64,000 nucleotides of DNA from Bacteroidia bacterium (GTDB lineage: Bacteria > Bacteroidota > Bacteroidia > J057). Below, piece after piece: positions 42,077 to 51,272 of the stretch (positions are counted from its first letter, which is position 1; every line of letters starts with the position of its first letter). A model generated the notes under the pieces. It was not told the DNA's origin, searched no databases, and worked only from the letters and a program-made list of their open reading frames with translations. The DNA lies in NCBI GenBank assembly GCA_030430205.1, contig JAUIGE010000003.1:62001-126000 (forward strand). The letters are read 5' to 3'. Position numbers and translations under genes: made by a program.

Positions 42077-42868
42077 TCATATATCACTATCTAAATGAAC
42101 ATTTACATCTACTTTCCAGCGGTTGTCAACGGCTCCCGGTCGTTGCCCGGACCTTGGGCTCAACAGGACCGGGAAGTACTTTTTATCCTCAAAGTATGTT
42201 TTCAGCAATTCCACCACAGCATCTTCTGCCTCTGTTTGTTCCAGCATATATCCCAGGCGCTGCAAACTGCTATTGAAAGGATACCAACTCAGTAATTCGT
42301 CCATATCTGCCGGAGTAATCTCTTCCACCAATTCCACCAAAACCGTAAAAACCCGATTGATCCCTCCCAGTTTTTTGTGGTGATGCACCAGATCAACGGC
42401 AGTCAGCGCCGGGCTGGAAACCTGATAATAGCCCGCATCTGATTTCCTCTTTAGGATATTTTGAGTTGGCCAATGTGTCAGGCCGAAAAACTGTATGTCA
42501 AAATTTCCTTTTTGGATGTTATGCAGCTTGGGGAGCGGCGTAAGGATGTAATCCCGCATGACCTGCTGGTGACTGGCACCATGTAAAAGGGCCGCAGAGT
42601 ATAATCCAACATAATAATCCCGCTCCAAAAAATCGAAAAGCTTATCGATATACAGAGACAAAGGCAGGTATTTTGAGGCCTTGTAGCGCGGAGGTAAGAT
42701 CAGGTAAAAACCCTGTCGGAGATTGATGACATCCCCTTTTACGATCAATTTGGTCAACATACGCTGGACCGAAACGGCTGATTTGCCAGATTTTTGGATC
42801 CATTCCTGCCATGAGAAGCTGAATTGTTCGCGTGCGAGAAAGTCTTGTATGTAGGATTGGGATGCCAA
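42077..42868 (-). CDS. AbiEi-type antitoxin (type IV toxin-antitoxin)
   Basis: 263-aa antitoxin. The N-terminal winged helix-turn-helix (FSFSWQEWIQKSGKSAVSVQ; MLTKLIVKGDVINLRQGFYL) binds DNA in the AbiE family. The C-terminal domain includes YVGLYSAALLHGASHQQVMR and IQFFGLTHWPTQNI, and PALTAVDLVHHHKKLGGINR, as in AbiEi. Start is probably TTG at 42866-42868; no suitable ATG lies upstream. It ends directly against the fragment of its toxin AbiEii, whose start codon is deleted. Normally AbiEi represses the operon and counteracts the toxin; here the toxin is broken, so only the antitoxin or regulator role could remain. Confidence 0.88.
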   Translation of the reverse strand: MASQSYIQDFLAREQFSFSWQEWIQKSGKSAVSVQRMLTKLIVKGDVINLRQGFYLILPPRYKASKYLPLSLYIDKLFDFLERDYYVGLYSAALLHGASHQQVMRDYILTPLPKLHNIQKGNFDIQFFGLTHWPTQNILKRKSDAGYYQVSSPALTAVDLVHHHKKLGGINRVFTVLVELVEEITPADMDELLSWYPFNSSLQRLGYMLEQTEAEDAVVELLKTYFEDKKYFPVLLSPRSGQRPGAVDNRWKVDVNVHLDSDI

Positions 42869-42943
42869 GTTTTAGTAAAATTTTACATAAATTACCCTTT
42901 ATGGGTTAATAATGCAATTTTTTACTAAGGAAAGTTTTGGATG

Positions 42944-42978
42944 CTCACACCCGCCCCACAAAACTCACCGCCTCAAAG
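42944..42978. repeat. 35-base direct repeat, right copy (3' end of DUF3883 gene)
   Basis: Right partner of 41377-41411, with a single base difference. It contains the last codons and stop of the DUF3883 gene. The 1.5 kb between the copies is the AbiE module. Confidence 0.9.
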
Positions 42979-43781
42979 CGGCACATCTCATCAAAACTCC
43001 CATTCTTCACAAACACCCTCGGCCCCTTCCGAAACTGAAACACCCGATACAAAAAGTAATCCCGCGCCTTCTCCTGGCTGACGCGCAGCTCGTTGCGGGT
43101 GAAGTAGAAGGGGGTGGATTCGCCTAAGGTCGTAGTCTTCACTTCGATGTAGCGGTCTGTGCCATTTTCGTTGCGGGAGAGGATGTCGAAGCCTGCGCCG
43201 TCGCCTGCGTCACGGGCGATCCATTCGATTTGATCGGCGAGGCTGGCTTTGTCGGCCTGGAGGAGGCGGTGCTTTTCGTATTGGAAGATGAGTTCTTCTC
43301 CGAGTTGGCCGAGCTGGCGGTTTTGTTGCTCGATTTGGAGGTAGTTGGGTTTGCGGAGGCGGGGGGTGTAGGTGGCTTTAGATTCCTGGATCTGCACAGG
43401 CGCAGGCGGATTGACGAGCAGCCTGGAGAAGTCGATCTTTTGAGGAGCTTTCAGCTCTTTCGGTTGAGCGAAACGCTCAAATAGCTGATCTAGCTCTTTG
43501 CGCTTGTCCAGGTAATCGAGGACCATGTCTTCGAGCAGGGACTGGTAGTTGAATAATGGCTTATAGCCGATGATATAGGGCTTGTCGTATTTCAGCAGCA
43601 CGGCGCTGATGTTTTGGTGCTTGAATTCGATGGCGCCTTCGGAGCGGTGGTTTAGCTGTGGGAGGAGGGCTTTCCGGAAGGCGGATTTGGTGTAGGGTTG
43701 TCCGGCTATTTCCAGATCGAGCATCTGGAAGTAGTGGTGGAGGGTTTGGGTGATTTCGTGGTGGGACCAGGGGAGTGGCAT
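42945..43781 (-). CDS. DUF3883 domain protein, PD-(D/E)XK-like
   Basis: 278-aa protein. The C-terminal DUF3883 domain (about 155-278) has the pattern of a restriction-type nuclease: LGQLGEELIFQYEK, Asp199 in GAGFDILSRN, and Glu213-x-Lys215 in DRYIEVKTTT. The N-terminal half is a helical domain with an HRSEGAIEFKHQNISAVLLK segment seen in proteins linked to HNH or McrBC-type systems. It is GC-rich like the core genome and unlike the AT-rich operon that begins 20 bases upstream, so it probably predates that insertion. Possible restriction or DNA-damage role; not tested. Confidence 0.82.
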   Translation of the reverse strand: MPLPWSHHEITQTLHHYFQMLDLEIAGQPYTKSAFRKALLPQLNHRSEGAIEFKHQNISAVLLKYDKPYIIGYKPLFNYQSLLEDMVLDYLDKRKELDQLFERFAQPKELKAPQKIDFSRLLVNPPAPVQIQESKATYTPRLRKPNYLQIEQQNRQLGQLGEELIFQYEKHRLLQADKASLADQIEWIARDAGDGAGFDILSRNENGTDRYIEVKTTTLGESTPFYFTRNELRVSQEKARDYFLYRVFQFRKGPRVFVKNGSFDEMCRFEAVSFVGRV

Positions 43782-43801
43782 GGGGAAATTGAGAAGTATA
43801 A

Positions 43802-44863
43802 TTAAATTAATTCAATTAGATAAAGTCTATGTATAAATAATTGGACGAGGTCATCACTCTTGTCCACATCCTCCTTGTATAAAAAGTTTATCTCTAACCG
43901 AGTCGGAATCATAAAAGAAGCCAATTTGTCTTCAATGGATTTTAGAACTTTTTTTCTTATTGATTGATCTTCGGAGTTAAAATAAGTGTTAATCAAATCA
44001 TCATATGAATTACTTTTATTTATCGAATTCTTGAATTTGTATTGATCCAAAAGTTCATTAAAGCGAGATCGAATAATTATATAACCTGGTTTGTATGATT
44101 CAGAATCGTAATCATCCAACAGCGGTAGATATTCTATGGGAGGAACTACATCTTTTAATTTTGTTTTAGTCAGTAGTTCCTCTAAATAAAAAGCATCGCT
44201 AATTTTCAACGCCACTTCAATATGGTCGATTAGTCTAGTATAGAATACTATGGCTTTCGAATTATGGAAAGGATTTGTGAAAACCGGGAAATGATTCCAA
44301 ATCTTAGTAAATAAAATAAATGAGTCTATATGTTTTTCATTAGGAATACCAGATAACTGGACAGTTAACCAGTCCGCATATTTTGTAATCAAAGGGTTAT
44401 TATGTATTGATTCTGAAACCCAATCTGATTCTCGCACGGATTCAACTGAATTAATAAATTGCTGCTTTACAAAGTTTTCTAAATCCGCTTTAATGTATTG
44501 TCCATTAGAGTTGATTTTTGAAGAAATTTCATCGAAAAACAGTAGATTTAAATGGGAACGAAAATATTGCCTCAGCTCTGGTTTCAAACAACCGCTATTT
44601 TCTAAGAAAGTTACGATTGCAACTAAATCTTTTTCAAAAAAAATATTCCGAAAAATAAAATCTATCTCAAATTCTGAAAGAGTTAATATTACTTCCCTAT
44701 AAAAATTTAACTTATCATTTTCATTGTAGGAGTTGTAATACCTTTTCCGAGTATCTCTTCTTATTTTTTCATATCTATTTTGACGCTCATCTGGGTCAAG
44801 CTCTTTCATCTCCGATCTTAGTCGGATATGAATGAAATTTTTATTATCCGACTGAAATCCCAT
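43802..44863 (-). CDS. Unknown 353-aa protein, last gene of the DISARM-like operon (drmC position)
   Basis: Not recognised. The protein is helical, Lys- and Asp-rich, with no membrane helix. Visible blocks are KNFIHIRLRSEMKELDPDER, VILTLSEFEIDFIFRNIFFE, NHFPVFTNPFHNSKAIVFYT, YLPLLDDYDSESYKPGYIII and MIPTRLEINFLYKEDVDKSD. I looked for HxK(x)4D phospholipase-D motifs, a P-loop, PD-(D/E)XK, HNH and TIR patterns and found none. It starts 2 bases after the drmB stop and ends the operon. In described class 2 DISARM loci the gene in this place is drmC (PLD nuclease). It may be a replacement effector or a structural partner; that is inference from position only. Confidence 0.75.
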   Translation of the reverse strand: MGFQSDNKNFIHIRLRSEMKELDPDERQNRYEKIRRDTRKRYYNSYNENDKLNFYREVILTLSEFEIDFIFRNIFFEKDLVAIVTFLENSGCLKPELRQYFRSHLNLLFFDEISSKINSNGQYIKADLENFVKQQFINSVESVRESDWVSESIHNNPLITKYADWLTVQLSGIPNEKHIDSFILFTKIWNHFPVFTNPFHNSKAIVFYTRLIDHIEVALKISDAFYLEELLTKTKLKDVVPPIEYLPLLDDYDSESYKPGYIIIRSRFNELLDQYKFKNSINKSNSYDDLINTYFNSEDQSIRKKVLKSIEDKLASFMIPTRLEINFLYKEDVDKSDDLVQLFIHRLYLIELI

Positions 44864-44865
44864 GA

Positions 44866-46962
44866 TTATCTATGCATTACTTCTTTAAAAAATCCATTTG
44901 TTTCATCAACCAAAATTCGTCGATCCAAGTACATATTTCGATGTTCGCATGAAGTTTCACTTACCAAACTGCATGAGAAACAGGATGAAAAATTGAGGTC
45001 AAATAACCCCTGACCTTCCGATTCCCAGCATAATGGATCACTTTGGCAAATTGTTGCTCTGCTAAGCGCATTTTCTACGAGTGCATTTAAATTTCGCTTC
45101 GTAGTCTGCGCAATAAGTCCTCCCATACTACCTTCTGCACCTTCAGCCGTGTAAATCATTACTCCATACATGAGCGTGTCTTTATTATTCGAAACATAAA
45201 TCCTCTCTGATAATGAAGCAGTAGGATACCCACATCTAAACTCTAATTCCTTCATGATTAAGTGGCTAAATGAGTGGATAAGGTATAATTGCCAGTTATG
45301 TGTTCTACCGAATTCAATAGATATTCTGGAAAAAGAGTCCGAGTTAATACCTTCTAATTTTTCATTCAATTCTTCAATCATTAACCTGCCGGAATCACTC
45401 ACTAAGAAATCTTCTAGATAATCTTCATCAAATGCAAAAAATATTCCTTCACCAAAAGATTCTACGACGGGGTACACCTCTACATCTGCTTTCTGACTTC
45501 TGAAGATATTCTTAGAAACAGTGTTCGTTGAATCAGCATCTGCTGGCATAACTCTAGAAAAGTCTAATTGAGCAGAAGTGATTTTCATATTATCAATCCT
45601 CAATATTCTCTTGAAGTAGGGAGACAATTTTAAATTGAGGTTTGATGTAACGTTCCGAACTTTCAAGTGATCTTTCGAGAAATTTATGTCTTCTTCACTT
45701 TTTGTACTGAAGGCATTAAACTCCTGATACCTATAGTGAACTTCTTTCTCCGAATCTTCCAACTGTAATTCAAGTTCATCAGCCTTATCTATTTCTAATG
45801 CTTTTAATTTGTCCCTAAACAGTATTGCGTCTTCTAATCGAGACTCTTTAATCGCTTTTTCTTTTTCGAGTTCCAGTTGCTTTAATTTTAAGGTTCTATC
45901 ATCTAAAGTTAACTCATCAGGCATATAAATACTGGAAAGTACTCTTGAGAAATATAAGTTATTTCCTGTTGTTAAGGCGGCCTTCATTGGATCCTTGTTT
46001 TTACACCCCCCCCTTTCAATTTTTGGGGATTTACTCCTAGCTTGCTTGCTTCCAGAGTAATATTTGTTTTCTCCCGTATATACTTCCCAAGGTAAATGCC
46101 CAGGACACTTAATCTTTAAGCTCATCAACCCTTGCAGAGAAGTCTGCTTTCCACATTTACTACAACTGAGCCATTTACCATCAAACCCTGAAGCATTGGC
46201 AGTACTTGAGGTGATTTTTATTTCTGACGTTGGGCTATTATCATTTCCGCAACATCGGGGGTGATTAAATAAATCGATCGTCTCTTTATTATTAAAACTC
46301 CTTGAAGTATTGGTTTTCCACGCAAGATATTTTGACCATGGAAAATCACTAATATGCCCATGTTCACAGATTAAAACTATGTTATCTTGAATTAAATCTC
46401 CATACCAACCCTTTTCATCATTAAAAATGAACTTAGGTGGAAAAAAATTATTTCCATGCCGATCATCGATTTTCTTGTTAGAGGTCCACTCATCATACCA
46501 TTTACTATAAGGTTTATATTCCTTTTTCTTATTTCGAAATAACTTAGGCATAAATGTACTCGGAATTGTTAGATCTACATTTTCCTTGACCTTATTATTA
46601 TAGTTCTTTAGCTCTATATCAGGAATAAGAACTAAATAATTGAGATTTGGTAACTCTTTTCGATCTGAAAGGGAACGGAGTAACCTTTCATCATTGGAAA
46701 TCTGTATGTTCCCATTTCTACCTTCTTTAGCCTGGGATATTACATATTCATTTAACTCCTTGTCCGTTTTTCCCTGATTGATCCCTTCTTTGCGAATCTC
46801 CTGAATTCTTTTTAAAAAGCCCCATTCTTCAATACACGATACTATGATACTTCCGTACCGTGTATGTACAATTGAACCTGCTCCTCCATAAGCAGTCAAT
46901 AATTTGAACTTACTAATAGATTCGTTTGCCGTTTGGTTTAAATATTGATCCTTTTTTGTCAT
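44866..46962 (-). CDS. drmB: DrmB: DUF1998 domain protein of DISARM
   Basis: 698-aa core DISARM protein. Zinc-type clusters are visible: IVLICEHGHISDFPWSKYL, LSCSKCGKQTSL, and in the C-terminal DUF1998 domain CGYPTASLSERIYV, IYTAEGAEGSMGGLIAQT, ATICQSDPLCWESEGQG and SSCFSCSLVSETSCEHRNMY. A central coiled-coil-like stretch (LKQLELEKEKAIKESRLEDA) is unusual. In characterised DISARM, DrmB binds DrmA and the complex acts on non-self DNA. 4 bases separate it from drmA. AT-rich like the rest of the operon. Confidence 0.9.
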   Translation of the reverse strand: MTKKDQYLNQTANESISKFKLLTAYGGAGSIVHTRYGSIIVSCIEEWGFLKRIQEIRKEGINQGKTDKELNEYVISQAKEGRNGNIQISNDERLLRSLSDRKELPNLNYLVLIPDIELKNYNNKVKENVDLTIPSTFMPKLFRNKKKEYKPYSKWYDEWTSNKKIDDRHGNNFFPPKFIFNDEKGWYGDLIQDNIVLICEHGHISDFPWSKYLAWKTNTSRSFNNKETIDLFNHPRCCGNDNSPTSEIKITSSTANASGFDGKWLSCSKCGKQTSLQGLMSLKIKCPGHLPWEVYTGENKYYSGSKQARSKSPKIERGGCKNKDPMKAALTTGNNLYFSRVLSSIYMPDELTLDDRTLKLKQLELEKEKAIKESRLEDAILFRDKLKALEIDKADELELQLEDSEKEVHYRYQEFNAFSTKSEEDINFSKDHLKVRNVTSNLNLKLSPYFKRILRIDNMKITSAQLDFSRVMPADADSTNTVSKNIFRSQKADVEVYPVVESFGEGIFFAFDEDYLEDFLVSDSGRLMIEELNEKLEGINSDSFSRISIEFGRTHNWQLYLIHSFSHLIMKELEFRCGYPTASLSERIYVSNNKDTLMYGVMIYTAEGAEGSMGGLIAQTTKRNLNALVENALSRATICQSDPLCWESEGQGLFDLNFSSCFSCSLVSETSCEHRNMYLDRRILVDETNGFFKEVMHR

Positions 46963-46966
46963 GCGT

Positions 46967-49900
46967 TTATTGTTGAACAGTTTTAATAACAGAGGAAGGA
47001 TCTATCTCCCTTAACGAGTGTGAAACTTTCCAATGGTTGGGATAGTTATCGTTAGAAGCGCTAACAAAGAGGGATTGAATCAGTCTGTCATGAAAACGAT
47101 ACCTCAATTCAAAAGATTCATCTGAACCTTCCAAGCGATCAATCCAATTATTTAATAGTATATCCACCTTTTGTAGTAAATCGTCTACTTCTTCATCTGA
47201 TATGATTCCGTCAATGCTAGACTTCATACCAAAAGGTTTGGTTGTCAGGAATTCCTCTAATCTATTTGCATTGCAAAGTACTTGTTCCACCTCCTGCTTT
47301 ATTTTTCCTTTTATTTTTTTAATCAAATCATAGGTTAGATTTACAGCACTTTCATTATTGGCTAATCCAAGTTCAGGATCGTGCCTTATCAGAACCGCAA
47401 CATACATAGCTAAATACCTATCAAGTGCTTTTGCCGCGTAAGGAGTTACGGATATTGGTTCGACATAACTGTAGAATTTTTCATGGAACTCCTTGAATTT
47501 TTGATAATGAGATATATCCCTTGATCTAAAAGGATGATGTATTGTAAAGACTATCCCTGCTTCATCACGTGCGACACGACTTGATGCTTGAATATATTCG
47601 GCGATATTTCTTGGCATTGAACAAATAACCATTGTATTAAACCTTGGCACATCTATTCCCACTGAAATCATATTTGTTGAAATCACATATTCAGGAGGGT
47701 TTGTTGTTTTAACTCTTGGCTTTTTACCCGGAACATTTGAGATAAGGCGCCAAGTACTTTCAATATCTGAAAGATTCGTTTTAACCTCTTCACCCGTTAA
47801 CCTTCCTGTAAGTTCAGAGTATTTGACTTCTCCTTCTGAGCGTAAGATCTTATCTAAAAAATTCCATGGCACAGTATTATTTGTGACATAATTGATATCT
47901 CCAGGTAGATAATGACTAAGTTGAGATTGGGTCTTTCCAACATCTTTTAAGCTATTGAAATAAGCAAGAACCGTATGATAGTAGTCAAAGACCTTAGCTT
48001 GATCATTAATGGCAGTTTGATCGCCAAACAGCTCGTCAAGCTCATATTTCTCTCGTAGATATTTCAATCGATGCACAAGAGCTATCGAAGAGACTCTTAG
48101 ATGCATCCAAACTTGGGTTTTGCCAACTGGTAAAACACCGACATATTTCCTGTTTGATTCTATATGCTGTATGTTATTTTCCGACCTTTTATAAAACGAA
48201 AAAAAAGAATCTTCGCAAGAGATTCCCTGCTTGGGAAAGATTTCTGATCTTCTGTTGAAAAGAGCAAATATTTGCTTGTCGGTATTCCTTGTGGTAGCGG
48301 TGGATGTAACAATTTTTGGCTTAATCTTGATCCCAGTATTAGAGTCGAAATATGTACATAAGTAGTCTATACTTCTTTCAAATAAACCAACAGCTGAACC
48401 AAGGGGTCCTAAAAGCAAATGCAACTCATCTTGAATAATCAATTCTGGCGGCAAACAAGCACGCTCTTCATCTCTTGATGAATATCCTTTCCCAAATAGT
48501 CGTCTAGTATCTTTATTACGTTCGCTTGAAGATGTTGAGACATTGTTTGCTAAGGATGCGAATTTGTCCACGGTCCCAAACAATAGTGTTGGAGGAAACT
48601 TGTAAATATCATCATCAAAAATTCTTACCGGTAGGCTAGAGTTGTTGCTGGCCCTGCTAGAATTAAATGTGCAACCATCTGATGGACAAGCAATATTGAG
48701 TTGTTTATCTATTTTATATTCATCTTTCCCATCTTTTATTGTTGGATTGGGATGGACGTTTGGCAAACTGTCACTTTTAAACAAATTTCCACCACACCAC
48801 GGGCATTCCGTGAAAGGAATATTTGTTTTCAATGGTTTACCGGTTCTTATATATTGAGAAATTTTAAGTAACTCCTGAACCATTGATTTCTCTCCTAGAT
48901 CCCAGTAATTGGGTAAAGAGTCCTGGCCAACAAATAAACCGATCGTAATTCTTTCTTCCCCAAGATCATACTTGCCGATATTAAAATTGTCCTTCCTTAT
49001 GACTTCCAATGCACATATCAACATGGTTGCCCGTTGAAATTGTTGAAGAGTAAGAAGTCTTAAGGTGTATCGCATCAAAACTGTAGTTCCAAATCCTTCT
49101 ATACCTTTAGTAAATCTCCTGAAAGCAATTGTGAACCCAATGATTCCTAAGTAAGCTTCGGTTTTGCCGCCACCAGTCGGAAACCACACTAAGTCTGCAA
49201 TTTCATTTCTCTCTGGCCAACCGGTTTTGAAAATATCTTCTACCGTTTTATCATCAATATCTGGTCTTACGAAAGCATCAATATTCAGTAAAATGAATGC
49301 TAGCTGAAAAGATCTCCAGGAATAATCCCTTTCTAATTGAACTTCTTTATAATATGACTCACCACCATGAGGTATAAATGGAGCAGAACCCTTTTTATTA
49401 ATACTATGATGGAGTTGCAAAAACATCGCAGTATTCATTACTCTAAAGGCACTCATCGCAGCTGGATTGGATTCCAAAAGTTGAATATTCCGATTCATTC
49501 TTTTGTAATCTTTCTCGCAACTATTTAATTGTTTTTCTAAGAGTTTTTTTTGGGTTATATCGATAACCTGTTTACTAAGCTCTTCTCTTTTATCGTTTAT
49601 CCAACCCGTTTCACCACCATAAGCCTGAATGAAGTTTCTTAGACTTTTTATGACATCAGAATCACTTACATTATTTTTTGATAGACTAGATAAATAGCGA
49701 ATTTCCAATCCTTGCTCATCCTCTATTCTATTAACCACTTTGTTTTTTTCAATTTTGCTTGGTACGTAATCCACACTTGGCGTTTCCTGGTCGGGAAGAA
49801 ATTCAGTTGTGACAAACTTCAAGCCCCCTGGATTAGTTCCCCAATCAACTGATGTATTGTATCCTTCACCGTAGTCAACATAGTTTCGATAAATGATTTT

Positions 49901-51262
49901 GTTGAAATTATCTTCCTCATCGAAAGAAAGTAATTGAGGAGGGTTATATTGCTGTAAACTATTAACCTTAGTTTCAGTGACAGTTAGCCGCACACCGAAA
50001 AATGATATTTCGTTAGCCTTGTCTTTCTTATTCAATTGGGGCGGCTCCCCCTCTTCTAGTTCAATCAAATTCTTGTTGACAAGAACAATTTTGATATACA
50101 TCAAGTTATTTGCCAAGTCATTGAACTTCACATATTGAACCGCAAATCTTAATCCAGCCAACTCTTCTGATGAAGAATCCACAGGAATCAATTCTTTAGA
50201 TCTATATACCTTCTCCACATTTTCTGAAGAAGGAAGAGTAAGTTCTAATTTGTGAGGGACTGATTCCCAAATTGGTGTGGGTTTATTTTTTTTAAAAACA
50301 GATTTAAGGTTGGTTACATAAGCTTGCAACTGCTTGTATATTTCAATTGATTCAATCAATAATTTTAACCGGTCATAATTCTCAATGCCTTGTCCCAACT
50401 CCCCCTTGATATAATCGATTAGGCTGTTATCAAAAAGGGTATATACGTTTTCGTAATTAAACTTTTTTGGATTAAATGAATATAATGACCTTTCACCTTT
50501 TTGCCCAAAGTAAGATACACCCTTCCCATCTGTTTCCGTCAACATGACATTGCCTGGGAAATGATCGCTTAGGTTATCTATAAGTTCATCTTTCAAATAC
50601 TGGTTTAAACACCCATAATCAATTTCATAGATATTATCACCACTAATCTCATTCTTAACGAAAATGAATAGGTTTCCATCAATCCACTCCGTTCCGAAAA
50701 ATGATTGAAAATATTTACCTATTGCTGCTTCAATTTGAGTGCAGTACTCAGGTACCCAATGGGCAAACCTTCTCTCAATTAATTGTTTTTTCTTTACTTT
50801 CTTATAAGTTCTGAAGGTTAGGTTTACTTTCAGGTCTGATTCTAAACTTATACTTTCATTCACGGCAAACGTGAGCCCCAGTGAATTAGGATAGTTCTGT
50901 TGTTTACTAATAATGCTTTCGGACGAATCATCTTTCATATTCTCGTCGTCAGCACTATTGCTTTCAACCTCAATTTCCTGATTGGGCTTTGATTCATTTT
51001 GTGTTGTTGTTTGTTGCTCTTGAGTTACAATTTCCCGAGTTTCCGGAAACAAAATGCCAGAGCTGTATTGGTAAGCGGGAACTTCAGGTATTATTTCATG
51101 GAGATTCTTGATAGGTTGGCCTTCTTTCAGGTTTTTTCCCGCAAATCCGGAATTTTGCCAATCCTCTAAAAAGAAAAATCTCAGGTTATAACTACCTGGT
51201 CCAATGATTTGCTCTCGAACAAATGTTTCTAGTTTTGCCCTTTTTTTCTTAAACGCGTTCAT
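46967..51262 (-). CDS. drmA: DrmA: superfamily 2 helicase of DISARM
   Basis: 1431-aa DNA translocase or helicase, the hallmark of DISARM. After an acidic N-terminal region, the helicase core has Walker A WFPTGGGKTEAYLG (about residue 690), a zinc insert (CPWCGGNLF and CPSDGCTF, about 820-865), Walker B in the unusual form LIIQDELHLLLGPLGSAVG (about 945), and motif VI in IQASSRVARDEAGIVFTIHH (about 1227), followed by the family's YSYVEPISVTPYAAKALDRY. All motifs are intact. DrmA with DrmB loads on DNA and is thought to be relieved of inhibition by phage DNA. Start ATG at 51260-51262, 10 bases after the preceding stop. Confidence 0.92.
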   Translation of the reverse strand: MNAFKKKRAKLETFVREQIIGPGSYNLRFFFLEDWQNSGFAGKNLKEGQPIKNLHEIIPEVPAYQYSSGILFPETREIVTQEQQTTTQNESKPNQEIEVESNSADDENMKDDSSESIISKQQNYPNSLGLTFAVNESISLESDLKVNLTFRTYKKVKKKQLIERRFAHWVPEYCTQIEAAIGKYFQSFFGTEWIDGNLFIFVKNEISGDNIYEIDYGCLNQYLKDELIDNLSDHFPGNVMLTETDGKGVSYFGQKGERSLYSFNPKKFNYENVYTLFDNSLIDYIKGELGQGIENYDRLKLLIESIEIYKQLQAYVTNLKSVFKKNKPTPIWESVPHKLELTLPSSENVEKVYRSKELIPVDSSSEELAGLRFAVQYVKFNDLANNLMYIKIVLVNKNLIELEEGEPPQLNKKDKANEISFFGVRLTVTETKVNSLQQYNPPQLLSFDEEDNFNKIIYRNYVDYGEGYNTSVDWGTNPGGLKFVTTEFLPDQETPSVDYVPSKIEKNKVVNRIEDEQGLEIRYLSSLSKNNVSDSDVIKSLRNFIQAYGGETGWINDKREELSKQVIDITQKKLLEKQLNSCEKDYKRMNRNIQLLESNPAAMSAFRVMNTAMFLQLHHSINKKGSAPFIPHGGESYYKEVQLERDYSWRSFQLAFILLNIDAFVRPDIDDKTVEDIFKTGWPERNEIADLVWFPTGGGKTEAYLGIIGFTIAFRRFTKGIEGFGTTVLMRYTLRLLTLQQFQRATMLICALEVIRKDNFNIGKYDLGEERITIGLFVGQDSLPNYWDLGEKSMVQELLKISQYIRTGKPLKTNIPFTECPWCGGNLFKSDSLPNVHPNPTIKDGKDEYKIDKQLNIACPSDGCTFNSSRASNNSSLPVRIFDDDIYKFPPTLLFGTVDKFASLANNVSTSSSERNKDTRRLFGKGYSSRDEERACLPPELIIQDELHLLLGPLGSAVGLFERSIDYLCTYFDSNTGIKIKPKIVTSTATTRNTDKQIFALFNRRSEIFPKQGISCEDSFFSFYKRSENNIQHIESNRKYVGVLPVGKTQVWMHLRVSSIALVHRLKYLREKYELDELFGDQTAINDQAKVFDYYHTVLAYFNSLKDVGKTQSQLSHYLPGDINYVTNNTVPWNFLDKILRSEGEVKYSELTGRLTGEEVKTNLSDIESTWRLISNVPGKKPRVKTTNPPEYVISTNMISVGIDVPRFNTMVICSMPRNIAEYIQASSRVARDEAGIVFTIHHPFRSRDISHYQKFKEFHEKFYSYVEPISVTPYAAKALDRYLAMYVAVLIRHDPELGLANNESAVNLTYDLIKKIKGKIKQEVEQVLCNANRLEEFLTTKPFGMKSSIDGIISDEEVDDLLQKVDILLNNWIDRLEGSDESFELRYRFHDRLIQSLFVSASNDNYPNHWKVSHSLREIDPSSVIKTVQQ

Positions 51263-51272
51263 AATCCATGTC

